This document shows, piece after piece, positions 24,394 through 33,096 of a DNA stretch of 64,000 nucleotides. Every line of letters starts with the position of its first letter. Position 1 is the first letter of the stretch. The notes beneath the pieces are model-generated. The model had not been told where the DNA came from, did no database searches, and saw only the letters and a list, made by a program, of their open reading frames with translations. The DNA comes from JANNYA01 sp031422315 (GTDB lineage: Bacteria; Pseudomonadota; Gammaproteobacteria; Xanthomonadales; SZUA-5), in NCBI GenBank assembly GCA_031422315.1, contig JANOQN010000066.1:1-64000 (forward strand). The letters run 5' to 3'. The position numbers and the translations under genes are program-made.

Positions 24394-24834
24394 TTAATTA
24401 GGCGCCAGATAAGCCAAACACTTGAGCTCGATCGCAATCGGCGCAGGCAGCGCGGTTATGCCAAGCGTGGTTCTGCACGGCCCGTCTGAACTGAAATATT
24501 GCGACCATATTTGATTGTAAATCGCAAAATCACGCTGCATATCGGTCAAATAAACCGTGATGTCCACCAACTGTTCCCAATTAGCGCCACTGCCTTCGAG
24601 TACCGCTTTCACATTGGCAAAAACGCTGTGGCACTGCGCCGCAATATCGTAGCTCAGTAAACCGCCATCCGCGCCATACTGATTACCCGGAATAGCGTTG
24701 CTGCCCGCCATGCGCGGCCCAATGCCCGACAGCCACAAAAAATCACCGACGCGCTTGGCGTGCGGGTATTTGCCGACCGGTTTAGGTGCTTGCTGTTCGG
24801 TCAATGCGATACTGACGGGTGTGGATTGATGCAC
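24394..24834 (-). CDS. RidA/YjgF family protein, possibly 2-aminomuconate deaminase-like
   Basis: The protein has 146 residues from GTG 24834, with AAGG upstream. A TTG reading from 24924 would prepend residues unlike the family. RidA-family features are KYPHAKRVGDFLWLSGIGPR, YDIAAQCHSVFANVKAVLEGSGANWEQLVDITVYLTDMQRDFAIYN and the C-terminal PCRTTLGITALPAPIAIELKCLAY, in which the Arg of RTT is the imine-binding residue of active RidA proteins. The slightly larger size and the IGPR phrase suggest the aminomuconate deaminase subgroup, but no aminophenol pathway genes are nearby, so plain imine deaminase is equally possible. Confidence 0.8.
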   Translation of the reverse strand: MHQSTPVSIALTEQQAPKPVGKYPHAKRVGDFLWLSGIGPRMAGSNAIPGNQYGADGGLLSYDIAAQCHSVFANVKAVLEGSGANWEQLVDITVYLTDMQRDFAIYNQIWSQYFSSDGPCRTTLGITALPAPIAIELKCLAYLAPN

Positions 24835-24920
24835 GGGTTTGGCCTTGGTTCTCGGAAAATTCAGTGACGAGCGACGAGTGTATCCACAGTTAAAACATGT
24901 TAGTTGATTAGATTCAACAG

Positions 24921-25658
24921 TCAAAGCGCCAACTTAACCCGCAGAGATTCCCTAAACGTTCGCCCAGAATGCAGCGTCATCCCGAATTTGAGCCGCAATT
25001 TATAGCGCCCAGACAGGCAAGCTTCAACGCTCTCGATTGCGCCAAAGCGCACGATGGCGGTGCGGTGGATGCGTATGAACTGCTGCGGGTCGAAATTCGA
25101 CTCAAACCACGCCAGTGGCCGGCGCATGACAAATTCTCGCGCGCCCACATGGATCGATACGTAATTTCCATGCGCAATAAGGCTGTCAATACTGCTGGCC
25201 TCTGTCAAATGCATGCGCCGGCCCATTGGCAAGGAAATCTGCGTTACGAAACGGCTGTCTTCTGATTTACTAACTGGTTTACTTTCGTGCAGTAACTGGA
25301 TTTGCGCTGACGCGCGCGCAATCGCTTGGCCTAGGCGTTCAGCGCTCACCGGTTTTAGTACGTAGTCGATGGCAGCAACCTCAAACGCTTTGACGGCATG
25401 CTGCGAATAGGCCGTGACAAAAATGACGTATGGCTGCGGCGCAGGCAGCAATTTAAGCAGTGTAAAGCCGTCAATTTCCGGCATTTCAATGTCTAGCAAC
25501 AGCACTTCACAAGCAAGCGGCCGTTCGGCCTGCAATAGCTGCTGCGCGGAGGCAAATTCACCGGCAAGCTGCACGCCCGGAATTTCGCCAAGCAGCCGAC
25601 ACAGGCGCTGGCGAGCAAGCGGCTCATCATCAACCAGCATGACACGAAGAACGTTCAT
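24921..25658 (-). CDS. LytTR-type response regulator (AlgR/LytR-like)
   Basis: The protein has 245 residues. The receiver domain is at 1-120, with MLVDDEPLARQRL, the phospho-acceptor Asp in VLLLDIEMPEIDGFTLLKLL near residue 57 and VTAYSQHAVKAFEVAAIDYVLKPVSAERL. The LytTR DNA-binding domain is at about 140-245 (IDSLIAHGNYVSIHV, FIRIHRTAIVRFGAIESVE, LHSGRTFRESLRVKL). It overlaps the sensor kinase gene by 4 bases and forms a two-component pair. The order, kinase then regulator, and the domain types match AlgZ/AlgR, which controls alginate and pili in pseudomonads; target genes here are unknown. Confidence 0.9.
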   Translation of the reverse strand: MNVLRVMLVDDEPLARQRLCRLLGEIPGVQLAGEFASAQQLLQAERPLACEVLLLDIEMPEIDGFTLLKLLPAPQPYVIFVTAYSQHAVKAFEVAAIDYVLKPVSAERLGQAIARASAQIQLLHESKPVSKSEDSRFVTQISLPMGRRMHLTEASSIDSLIAHGNYVSIHVGAREFVMRRPLAWFESNFDPQQFIRIHRTAIVRFGAIESVEACLSGRYKLRLKFGMTLHSGRTFRESLRVKLAL

Positions 25659-26788
25659 GGCGCCGCTTCATCCGCTGGGTTTGCAGCCGTTTGCCATGGG
25701 ATCTCGATGACAACGGTCACGCCATCAAGCCTTGACGCTTGCTCAGCTTGATTGACTGGCTCGACCGGTCGAAAACTAGATAATTCAAGCCGAAAATCAT
25801 TGCCATAGAGCTGCGCTAAACGCTGCCGGGTATTGCTTAAACCAAAGCCAGATTCGATTGCAGCGCTAGCGAGCTCCTTTTGCGACTCAGGCGCGCCGCT
25901 ATCGGCAATATCAATGCGCAGTCTTTGTCCGACGCGCTCGGCTGAAATACGCACGAGCCCTGGCGCATGGCGTTTGGCAATCGCATGCACAATCGCGTTC
26001 TCAACCAGCGGCTGTAAAATCATGACCGGCACCTGTGCTGCGATGCAATCAGGCTGGATTTCCCAGCGCACTAGCAAGCGCTCGGCAAGGCGAATTTTTT
26101 CGATGCTCAAATAGTGCTTCAGCAATTCAAGCTCGTCGGCTAAGGCATTGGTATGCGATGGCTGCGCGGCTAAACTTTTGCGCAGCAATTGCGCGAGTGA
26201 GTCGATCATGCGATCAGCCGCATGGGCGTCCACGTGCACTAGCTCGGCGATGGAGTTCAGCGCGTTGAACAAAAAGTGCGGATTTAGCTGCGCCGAAAGC
26301 GCGTCAAGCTGGGCTTTACTGAGTTCGGATTGCAGCTGCGCAAGGCGAATTTGCGCGTGCTTGGCCCGCTCAAAATAAACCAAGCCGTGTGTGCTGCCGA
26401 TCAGCATCGCCACCATCAACAAATTGTTCTGCGCGCTGTCGATCAGCACTTTTGAAAAAGTCGGCAAAACTGCATACCAATGCAAAATGGGATTGCAAAA
26501 ATAAACAAATAGCGCGCGCAAAAAAACCACGCCAGCAATTGCGACCATCAATCGAAATAGCAGGTGAACCGCGTGTACATTATCAAGCGGAAATCGCTCG
26601 GCCAGCGCCCAAAACCCCATCGTTACCGGCACCCAAAACAGCGAGCCGCCTACGCCTAAATTCAGCGCATGCCAGCTTGCAGCTTGGCCGGTTTGCCTGA
26701 GCATTTCGCTGATTTGACTGGCATACATCAGCCCAACCAGCAGCCAGACCAGCGTGCAGGCAAGCCAAGCTTTGTAGGATTTAATCAT
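25655..26788 (-). CDS. LytS/AlgZ-type sensor histidine kinase
   Basis: The protein has 377 residues. The N-terminal half has about four to five transmembrane helices. The His_kinase (PF06580) block starts with LSAQLNPHFLFNALNSIAELVHVDAHAADRMIDSLAQLLRKSL near residue 165, whose first His is the phosphorylation site. The ATPase part has VMILQPLVENAIVHAIAKR (N box), LRIDIADSGAP (G1) and GFGLSNTRQRLAQLYG. It pairs with the LytTR regulator that overlaps its 3' end. It is divergent from the DoxX gene. Confidence 0.9.
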   Translation of the reverse strand: MIKSYKAWLACTLVWLLVGLMYASQISEMLRQTGQAASWHALNLGVGGSLFWVPVTMGFWALAERFPLDNVHAVHLLFRLMVAIAGVVFLRALFVYFCNPILHWYAVLPTFSKVLIDSAQNNLLMVAMLIGSTHGLVYFERAKHAQIRLAQLQSELSKAQLDALSAQLNPHFLFNALNSIAELVHVDAHAADRMIDSLAQLLRKSLAAQPSHTNALADELELLKHYLSIEKIRLAERLLVRWEIQPDCIAAQVPVMILQPLVENAIVHAIAKRHAPGLVRISAERVGQRLRIDIADSGAPESQKELASAAIESGFGLSNTRQRLAQLYGNDFRLELSSFRPVEPVNQAEQASRLDGVTVVIEIPWQTAANPADEAAP

Positions 26789-26892
26789 CTGCGTATTTTA
26801 GCGGAGCCATCAAAGTAAAAACCGCCCGTCGCAGATCAATTCGAGCAGTTCGCCCCAACAAGGTTGCAGCGTGGTACAAATTTTAGTTTTCT

Positions 26893-27357
26893 ATGGATTC
26901 TGGCTTGCAGATTCGAGCCGCCAAAGGAATCCACTTGAGCGCATCAAACAACCGACAATCCTCACTTTTGCCCAAGGCTTTGCTGCTGCTGCGCATTGTC
27001 ATGCCGGTTTTTTTTATTGCACATGCCGCAGTGCGCGTTGGCACCGGCAGCATTCCCCAGTTTGGCGCATTTTTAGGTAGCCTAGGTTTTCCTATGCCGC
27101 TACAAATTGTCTGGCTAATTACAATTTATGAACTCACAGCTGGCACATTGATCGCGCTCGGGCTTTGGGTGCGTTGGTTGGTACCAGGTTTGATGTGCAT
27201 TGCCACCGGCGGTATCATCCTGATCCATCGGCATCACGGCTGGTTTGTCGGCGAACACGGCACCGGCGGCATGGAATACGCGGTGTGTTTGTTAATGGGT
27301 TTGCTGGTGTTGCAAGCGCACGCTTTGGATCAGCGCGTGGAGTCTTCAGCGCGCTGA
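26893..27357 (+). CDS. DoxX-family membrane protein
   Basis: The 154-residue protein has four predicted transmembrane helices. The family-type phrase LLLLRIVMPVFFIAHAAVRV is at about 30-49, later GSLGFPMPLQIVWLITIYELTAGTLIALGLWVRWLVPGLM. A His-rich loop, LIHRHHGWFVGEHGTGGMEYAV, is typical of this DoxX subgroup. The biological role of the family is poorly defined; some members are quinone-linked. It is transcribed away from the LytS-type kinase gene and converges with serA. Confidence 0.8.
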   Translation: MDSGLQIRAAKGIHLSASNNRQSSLLPKALLLLRIVMPVFFIAHAAVRVGTGSIPQFGAFLGSLGFPMPLQIVWLITIYELTAGTLIALGLWVRWLVPGLMCIATGGIILIHRHHGWFVGEHGTGGMEYAVCLLMGLLVLQAHALDQRVESSAR

Positions 27358-27383
27358 ATGATATCGCAGATATAAACGCCGGA

Positions 27384-28547
27384 CTACAAAACCCGCACCG
27401 CCAAAATGCCTTCAATCGCTTGAATTTGCTCGACAACTTCCGCGCCGACGCTTTGCTCAACATCCACGACGTTGTAGGCGTAGTCGCCCTTTGAGGCATT
27501 TTGCATTTGCACAATATTGAGTGACGCCGCACCTAAAACATGCGAAAGCTGGCCGATCATGTTCGGCACATTGCGATTGATAACGCAAACGCGTGCATGC
27601 CCGGCTCTTGCCAACTGTACGCTTGGAAAGTTGACCGAATTACTGATGTTGCCGTTCTCCAAAAACGCGCGCACCTGATCGACCACCATGACTGCGCAAT
27701 TTTCCTCGGCTTCTAACGTGGATGCGCCCAAATGCGGAAAGCTCAGCGCTCTGGGGTGATCAAGCAGCGTGTGGCTTGGAAAATCGCTGACGTATCGGCT
27801 TAGCGCGCCAGAATCTAGGCCGGCGCGAACGGCCGCCTCGTCAACGATGGCTTCACGAGAAAAATTTAACAACGTAGCGCCTTTTTTGATCGAGGCGAGC
27901 GAGCTTTCGTTGAACAAGCCTTTGGTGGCCGGCATCAGCGGCACATGGAAGCTGACAAAATCCGAGTTTTGGTAAAGTTCCGTCACTGATCCTGCTTTGC
28001 CGACTTCTGAGCTCAAGCTCCACGCGCCTTCCACCGTCATGTGTGGATCGAACCCCAAAACCCGCATGCCAAGCGCCAGCGCCGCGTTTGCTACTTTGAC
28101 GCCGATTGCGCCCAAGCCAATCACGCCTAAAGTTTTTCCCGCCAGTTCACCGCCAACAAAATTCTTTTTCGACGCCTCTACATGTGCATCTAGATCCGCG
28201 CGCTTTGGGTCGAGCGTGCGCACGAACTGCTTAGCTTCGGCTAAATTGCGTACGCTCATCAGCATGCCTGCAAGTACAAGCTCTTTGACTGCATTGGCGT
28301 TCGCGCCGGGCGTGTTGAACACCACAATGCCGCGCTTGCTCATCGCTTCTACCGGGATATTGTTGGTGCCAGCACCAGCGCGGCCAATTGCACGGATGCT
28401 CGCGGGCAGCTCGGCTTTGTGTAAATCGGCTGAGCGCAGCAAAAGCGCATCGGGCGCGCTGGCTTGATCGTCAATCGCATATTGCGCGGTTGGGAATCGG
28501 CTTAGGCCGAGTTTGCTGATGGCGTTTAGGGTTTTAATGGTGAACAT
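27384..28547 (-). CDS. serA: D-3-phosphoglycerate dehydrogenase with ACT domain
   Basis: The 387-residue enzyme is the first of serine synthesis (3-phosphoglycerate to 3-phosphohydroxypyruvate, NAD-dependent). Visible features are AIGRAGAGTNNIPVEAMSKRG near residue 55, the NAD-binding GKTLGVIGLGAIGVKVANAALALGM near 138, the catalytic Arg in NFSREAIVDEAAV, Glu later and the catalytic His in SFPHLGASTLEAEENCA. The C-terminal ACT domain at about 310-387 (RVCVINRNVPNMIGQLSHVL) may give serine feedback. It is slightly shorter than E. coli SerA (410). It lies downstream of serC on the same strand, 241 bases apart. Confidence 0.93.
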   Translation of the reverse strand: MFTIKTLNAISKLGLSRFPTAQYAIDDQASAPDALLLRSADLHKAELPASIRAIGRAGAGTNNIPVEAMSKRGIVVFNTPGANANAVKELVLAGMLMSVRNLAEAKQFVRTLDPKRADLDAHVEASKKNFVGGELAGKTLGVIGLGAIGVKVANAALALGMRVLGFDPHMTVEGAWSLSSEVGKAGSVTELYQNSDFVSFHVPLMPATKGLFNESSLASIKKGATLLNFSREAIVDEAAVRAGLDSGALSRYVSDFPSHTLLDHPRALSFPHLGASTLEAEENCAVMVVDQVRAFLENGNISNSVNFPSVQLARAGHARVCVINRNVPNMIGQLSHVLGAASLNIVQMQNASKGDYAYNVVDVEQSVGAEVVEQIQAIEGILAVRVL

Positions 28548-28626
28548 ATTTATCCTGGGGTTTTAAAATATTGATTTATTGTCTAAAACGCTGCTGGGTC
28601 GATTCTGTGGTCGGTTTTGACTTATC

Positions 28627-28717
28627 GTCATTCGCGCGCAGGCGGGAATCCAGGTTCTATATCCGTTCGGCTAATCGTTGACACCTGTTCCTGGATCCCC
28701 GCCTTCGCGGGGATGAC
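28627..28717. repeat. Dispersed palindromic intergenic repeat (REP/MITE-like)
   Basis: The 91-bp element between serC and serA has imperfect inverted ends: GTCATTCGCGCGCAGGCGGG at the left and CCCCGCCTTCGCGGGGATGAC at the right, each itself a hairpin, followed or preceded by the shared ATCCAGG / CCTGGAT. Such GTCAT...GCGGGAATCCAGG elements are scattered in many proteobacterial genomes. It could fold as an RNA between the two serine genes and affect read-through. Confidence 0.75.
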
Positions 28718-28788
28718 GTTCAAAGCAGGTTGGCGACCTGCGCCAACAGAGGCTATGTTTTCAACTCAGCAATTCAGACCGCAGCCAA

Positions 28789-29856
28789 TCAAGCCTTCTT
28801 AGCAAACTCTTTCATATAGTCAACCAAAATTTCGACCGATTTTAGGCTTACTGCGTTGTAAATGGACGCACGCATACCGCCAACATCACGATGGCCTTTT
28901 AAACCCATCAAGCCCTGCGCTTCGGCGCCTTTTAAGAAAGCGGCATCCATGCTGGCATCCGGCAATACAAATGGCACGTTCATACGCGAGCGGTAAGGCA
29001 GGTCAACGGGATTTTTGTAGAAACCCGAATCGTCGATGGTTTTGTATAAAAGCGCCGATTTCGCGATGTTTTTGACCTCAATCGTCGCCAATCCACCGTT
29101 TTTAAGCAACCAATCGAATACTAAGCCAGCAATGTACCAGCCGTAGGTCGGTGGGGTGTTGAGCATTGAGCCATTTTCAGCGTGTTTGGCGTAATTGAAT
29201 ATTGCAGGTAATTTACGCGGCTGGCGCGCCAATAAATCATCGCGAATTATCATGACCAATATTCCGCTTGGCCCGATATTTTTTTGTGCGCCGGCATAGA
29301 TAATTCCATACTGACTAACATCAATTGGGCGGGATAATAAATTGGATGACATATCCGCAACAATTGGTGCCTGCAAGCTGGGCATATCAAACATCTCAAC
29401 GCCGTGAATGGTTTCATTCGGTGTCACGTGTACAAATGCCGCGTCAGGCGTTAAATTCCAAGTGCTAAATTCTGGCACAGTAATGTAGTTTTTCACATCT
29501 GCTGCGACGTGGGTTTTAATTAAGCTCGACGCTTCTTTGATCGCTTTTTGGCCCCATGCGCCGGTGATTACGTAGTCGCCGGTTTGCTCAGGGCTGGCGA
29601 TATTCATCGGAATTTGCGCGAAATGTGTAGTCGCGCCGCCTTGCAAAAACAAGACTTGATAGTTTGAGGGTACACCGAGCAGCGCGCGCAAACTCGATTC
29701 AGCCTTTTGCGCTAAATCAACGAATTTCTTATCGCGATGGCTAATTTCCATCACGGATGCGCCAACGCCCTGCCAATCCATCTGCTCGGCCTGGGCTTGC
29801 AGCAAAACTTCTTCCGGCAGCGCGGCTGGGCCAGCGCTAAAGTTGTGAATACGCAT
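28789..29856 (-). CDS. serC: Phosphoserine aminotransferase
   Basis: The 355-residue PLP enzyme is the second of serine synthesis and also acts in pyridoxal phosphate synthesis (DXP-dependent route). The start FSAGPAALPEEVLLQAQ and VMEISHRDKKFVDLAQKAESSLRALLGVP match the family. FLQGGATTHFAQIPMN, TGAWGQKAIKEA, ADMSSNLLSRPIDVSQYG and the PLP-lysine context YAGAQKNIGPSG near residue 195 are all present. It is upstream of serA on the same strand with a palindromic repeat between them. pdxH lies about 1 kb further up on the same strand. Confidence 0.95.
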   Translation of the reverse strand: MRIHNFSAGPAALPEEVLLQAQAEQMDWQGVGASVMEISHRDKKFVDLAQKAESSLRALLGVPSNYQVLFLQGGATTHFAQIPMNIASPEQTGDYVITGAWGQKAIKEASSLIKTHVAADVKNYITVPEFSTWNLTPDAAFVHVTPNETIHGVEMFDMPSLQAPIVADMSSNLLSRPIDVSQYGIIYAGAQKNIGPSGILVMIIRDDLLARQPRKLPAIFNYAKHAENGSMLNTPPTYGWYIAGLVFDWLLKNGGLATIEVKNIAKSALLYKTIDDSGFYKNPVDLPYRSRMNVPFVLPDASMDAAFLKGAEAQGLMGLKGHRDVGGMRASIYNAVSLKSVEILVDYMKEFAKKA

Positions 29857-29945
29857 TGAAGTCCTTGTTATTTTGAAAAATTTACGCGGCCGCGCTGCGC
29901 GAGTCTAAGATAACCCGCTAGAGCTTTACTTCGGAAGGAATACGT

Positions 29946-30917
29946 TTGCTAATTAAAGTGTCTAATTCAGCTACACCTGCCAGCTCAGAAATTGCCACTG
30001 AGTCGGTGTACTTGGCGCGCAGGCAGATTGTGCAAAGCCTAAGCCTAGCTACAATCGGGCTCATCTCAAATGGGGCTGAGGCAGCGGTAGGCGTGCCCAG
30101 CTGGCTAGCGAATCATAAAAAGCGGCCCGAGTTCGATCTGGTCGATGAAAAAACCACTTGGGCCGATGCCACCACGTACAACAATTACTACGAATTTGGC
30201 ACTGCGAAAACCGACCCCGCTCGCAACAGCGGCGCGTTCAAACCCTGGCCATGGCAAGTCGAAATTTCCGGCGAATGCGAACGGCCTGGCAAAATCGATC
30301 TCGAAGCAATGCTGCGGCTTATCCCGCAAGAAGAGCGCGTATATCGACACCGCTGCGTCGAAGCGTGGTCAATGGTGCTGCCTTGGGTGGGTTTTTCACT
30401 TTCACAGCTTTTATCGCGCTTTTTGCCAACCAGCCGTGCCAAATATGTCGTATTCACCACGCTTTACGACAAGCGCCGAATGCCTGGCCAGCGCTACGAC
30501 AGCATCGATTGGCCTTACCAAGAAGCGCTACGCATTGACGAAGCCATGCATCCGCTTGCCATGCTGGTGACGGGTTTGTACGGGCGGCTGCTGCCGAATC
30601 AGAACGGCGCGCCGCTGCGGCTGATCGTGCCCTGGAAGTATGGCTTTAAAGGCATTAAAGCCATAGTCCGGATCGAATTCGTAGAAAGCATGCCGCAAAC
30701 CAGCTGGAATACGATGCAGGGTTTGGAATATGGGTTTTACGGCAACGTCAATCCTACTGTTGCGCATCCGCGTTGGTCACAAACCAGCGAACGCCGAATT
30801 GCTGGCGCGAGCAACTCGCTATTCAAAACTGAGCGCATCAATACGCTGATGTTCAACGGTTATGCCGATGCAGTAGCTCCGCTGTATGCGGGCATGGATT
30901 TGCGTGTGGATTATTGA
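29946..30917 (+). CDS. msrP: Periplasmic protein-methionine-sulfoxide reductase catalytic subunit MsrP (YedY)
   Basis: The 323-residue molybdopterin enzyme repairs oxidised methionine in periplasmic proteins. The start is TTG at 29946, chosen because GGAAGG precedes it at a good distance and no ATG fits. A twin-Arg signal is present (ARRQIVQSLSLATIG, residues about 25-40). The conserved Mo-ligand Cys lies in YRHRCVEAWSMVLPWVGF near residue 138. SIDWPYQEALRIDEAMHPLA and NGAPLRLIVPWKYGFKGIKAI follow. The usual haem membrane partner gene msrQ is not adjacent. Confidence 0.9.
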   Translation: MLIKVSNSATPASSEIATESVYLARRQIVQSLSLATIGLISNGAEAAVGVPSWLANHKKRPEFDLVDEKTTWADATTYNNYYEFGTAKTDPARNSGAFKPWPWQVEISGECERPGKIDLEAMLRLIPQEERVYRHRCVEAWSMVLPWVGFSLSQLLSRFLPTSRAKYVVFTTLYDKRRMPGQRYDSIDWPYQEALRIDEAMHPLAMLVTGLYGRLLPNQNGAPLRLIVPWKYGFKGIKAIVRIEFVESMPQTSWNTMQGLEYGFYGNVNPTVAHPRWSQTSERRIAGASNSLFKTERINTLMFNGYADAVAPLYAGMDLRVDY

Positions 30918-30939
30918 GAATTGATGGTTATTCGAGCGA

Positions 30940-31557
30940 CTAAGGAAACAGCAGACGCTTAGTCCACTGACCATTCTCAATTTCATAGCGCGTTCGCTCA
31001 TGCAGGCGAAACGGCGCGCCAAACCAAGTTTCCATCATGTCTGGCAGCACTCGAAATCCGCTCCAATGCGGCGGCCTGGGAATGAGTCCATCGCCAAACT
31101 GCTGCTCGAAATCCGCCACGCGCTGCAAAAGCGTGCTGCGCGCGTCAAGCGTTTGCGATTGCGTTGATGCCCACGCGCCAATTTGGCTGCCGCGTGGGCG
31201 AGTTTGAAAGTAGGCATCGGCCTCACTTTCGCTGACCGGCTCCACCATGCCTTCAACCTTGAATTGCACTTGATGCCGCAGCGTTTTCCATAAAAACAGC
31301 AGCGCCGCGCGCGGGTGCTGGGCAAGCTGCTGGCCTTTGCTACTCAGGGTGTTGGTATAGAACACAAAGCCGCGTTCATCTTGCTCTTTCAGCAGTACCG
31401 TTCTGGCGCTAATTCGACCTGAGCTATCTGAAGTCGCTAAGGTCATGGCAGTAGGCTCAGGATCTCCAGCATCTTTCGCTTCTTGCAATAGCACAGCAAA
31501 AGCGGCCATCGCTTCCTGCATCAATTTTGGATGTTCAATCACGCCGAAATTCCCCAA
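30940..31557 (-). CDS. pdxH: Pyridoxine/pyridoxamine 5'-phosphate oxidase
   Basis: The 205-residue FMN enzyme makes pyridoxal 5'-phosphate. Family motifs seen are PTAMTLATSDSSGRISARTVLLKE, GFVFYTNTLSSKGQQLAQHPRAALLFLW (FMN-binding), SRPRGSQIGAWAS-like (TRPRGSQIGAWAS) and PPHWSGFRVLPDMMETWFG followed by RLHERTRYE near the end. It overlaps the end of the hemJ gene by 19 bases and is probably co-transcribed with it. The overlap places the start ATG at 31557. Confidence 0.94.
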   Translation of the reverse strand: MGNFGVIEHPKLMQEAMAAFAVLLQEAKDAGDPEPTAMTLATSDSSGRISARTVLLKEQDERGFVFYTNTLSSKGQQLAQHPRAALLFLWKTLRHQVQFKVEGMVEPVSESEADAYFQTRPRGSQIGAWASTQSQTLDARSTLLQRVADFEQQFGDGLIPRPPHWSGFRVLPDMMETWFGAPFRLHERTRYEIENGQWTKRLLFP

Positions 31558-31970
31558 GGCTTGATAATCACCAGCGCCACAATCGCAATCAAAAACGCCG
31601 CCGGTATTTCATTAAATAGCCGCAGCCAAGTTGTTGATCGCTTAAACGTGCCAGCCGCGATGGATTTCATCAAGATTCCGCAGTAAATAAAATAACCAAA
31701 TTGCAGTGCGACCAACGTTAGCTTGGCATGCATCCACGGGGCTTTGATGTAGATCGGCACCGCTGCTAAAAAGTACAGCATGCCAAACAGCAGCATTAAG
31801 CCAAACGCCGTGTGCCCCAGCAAATAAGTGCGGCGCTCCCAGTTTTCAAACTTTTTGCGCGTCTCGCTATCTTGAATTTCAAGGTGGTAAACAAACAGCC
31901 GAGGCAGCATAAACAGCACCGCATACCAGGTGACGACGAAAACAATGTGAAGCGTTTTAAACCAGAGCAT
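31539..31970 (-). CDS. hemJ: HemJ-type protoporphyrinogen IX oxidase
   Basis: The 143-residue protein has four transmembrane helices. The N-terminal LWFKTLHIVFVVTWYAVLFMLPRLFVYH, with its conserved His near residue 8, is the diagnostic family phrase, and WMHAKLTLVALQFGYFIYCG, with the second conserved His and Lys, is also present. HemJ oxidises protoporphyrinogen to protoporphyrin in haem synthesis in many proteobacteria lacking HemG or HemY. It precedes pdxH with a 19-base overlap. Confidence 0.9.
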   Translation of the reverse strand: MLWFKTLHIVFVVTWYAVLFMLPRLFVYHLEIQDSETRKKFENWERRTYLLGHTAFGLMLLFGMLYFLAAVPIYIKAPWMHAKLTLVALQFGYFIYCGILMKSIAAGTFKRSTTWLRLFNEIPAAFLIAIVALVIIKPWGISA

Positions 31971-32020
31971 GGTGATCCTTTTGTTGGCTGTAGCGACGAA
32001 TGCAATTAAAACTGATGGTA

Positions 32021-32617
32021 TTACCCATTCACCACCTCCGCATAGTAAGGATTTTCCCCTGCGCTGTGATTTGTGGCGTCGCGCACCGCTTTGAGCTCTG
32101 GCACGCGGCTAAGCAATGTTTTTTCGACGCCTTGTTTGAGCGTCACGTCCTTCATGCCGCAGCCTTGGCAGCCGCCGCCGAATTGCAAAACGGCGGTCAT
32201 TTCAGCGTCAATTTCCAACAGGCTGACCTTACCGCCGTGGCTCGCAACTTGCGGGTTGATTTCCGACTCAATAATGTAAGTCACCCGATCAATCAGCGAT
32301 GCATCTGTGCCTGGGTTTTGTAATTTCAAGCGCGGCGCTTTGATGGTCAACTGGCCACCGCCGGTTTGAGCCTGATAGCTGACCTCAGTTTGCTGCAAAT
32401 ACGGTACGCTGAGTTTGTCGATCACGACGTTAAATTCTTTGAATTCAACCACGTAGTCATCAGCGGTGATTTCTTCAGGCTCACAAAATTCCAATCGGCA
32501 ATCGCCCGTTGCGCTGCCCGGGGCAATCGCGCGCATGCGCACGCACAGGCCGTCGATATCTTGCGCGGCAATTAACTGCACCAAATAGCTGAGTGCAGCA
32601 TCATCAAAGTGAATCAT
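32021..32617 (-). CDS. nfuA: Fe-S biogenesis carrier protein NfuA
   Basis: The protein has 198 residues. An A-type-like N-terminal domain at 1-95 (IHFDDAALSYLVQLIAAQ and CRLEFCEPEEI) lacks the three Cys of true IscA, as in NfuA. The C-terminal Nfu domain at about 105-185 has the cluster-binding CxxC in LQFGGGCQGCGMKDVTLKQGVEKTLLSRVPEL. NfuA binds a [4Fe-4S] cluster and delivers it to target enzymes, especially under stress. It is divergent from phhB with 138 bases between. Confidence 0.94.
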   Translation of the reverse strand: MIHFDDAALSYLVQLIAAQDIDGLCVRMRAIAPGSATGDCRLEFCEPEEITADDYVVEFKEFNVVIDKLSVPYLQQTEVSYQAQTGGGQLTIKAPRLKLQNPGTDASLIDRVTYIIESEINPQVASHGGKVSLLEIDAEMTAVLQFGGGCQGCGMKDVTLKQGVEKTLLSRVPELKAVRDATNHSAGENPYYAEVVNG

Positions 32618-32755
32618 TATTTGTATCCAAAACTAAACCGTCCGCTATCATGCCGAGCTGCGCGGCATTTTGCCGTGATCGACGCGCGATTGTTCATCTC
32701 AAGCGCGCCGATATCCGATCTAGCTGCGCCCGATCAACCACTTAAGAGCACGCTC

Positions 32756-33094
32756 ATGACGTTCAACGAACTTACCTCATCTCATTGCGCGCCACTGCGC
32801 GGTACTCAGCATCAGTTATCCGAATCGCAAATCACCGATTACCTGCAAATCCTGCCGAGCTGGAGCTTGCTAAATGGTGAAATCGTGCGGGAATTTCGCT
32901 TCGCTAACTATTATGAGTCCATCGCCTTTGTTAATGCGCTGGCGTTTATTGCGCATGCACAGGATCACCACCCGGAGCTTTCAGTGCACTTTAACCGCGT
33001 GCAGGTGCGCTTTAGCACGCACGATGTCAGCGGTATTTCACGCAACGATATGATTTGCGCGGCGAAAGTCAGCGCGCTTTTGCCACACGCTTAA
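32756..33094 (+). CDS. phhB: Pterin-4a-carbinolamine dehydratase
   Basis: The protein has 112 residues from ATG 32756, with AAGAG upstream; the in-frame extension from 32609 would enter the nfuA promoter and lacks family similarity. The active-site block AFIAHAQDHHPELSVHFNRVQVRFSTHDVSGIS contains the conserved His-His pair. The enzyme recycles 4a-hydroxytetrahydrobiopterin, normally after phenylalanine hydroxylase, which is not in the window. It may also act as a generic dehydratase or DcoH-like protein. The next gene begins 2 bases after its stop. Confidence 0.9.
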   Translation: MTFNELTSSHCAPLRGTQHQLSESQITDYLQILPSWSLLNGEIVREFRFANYYESIAFVNALAFIAHAQDHHPELSVHFNRVQVRFSTHDVSGISRNDMICAAKVSALLPHA

Positions 33095-33096
33095 TT

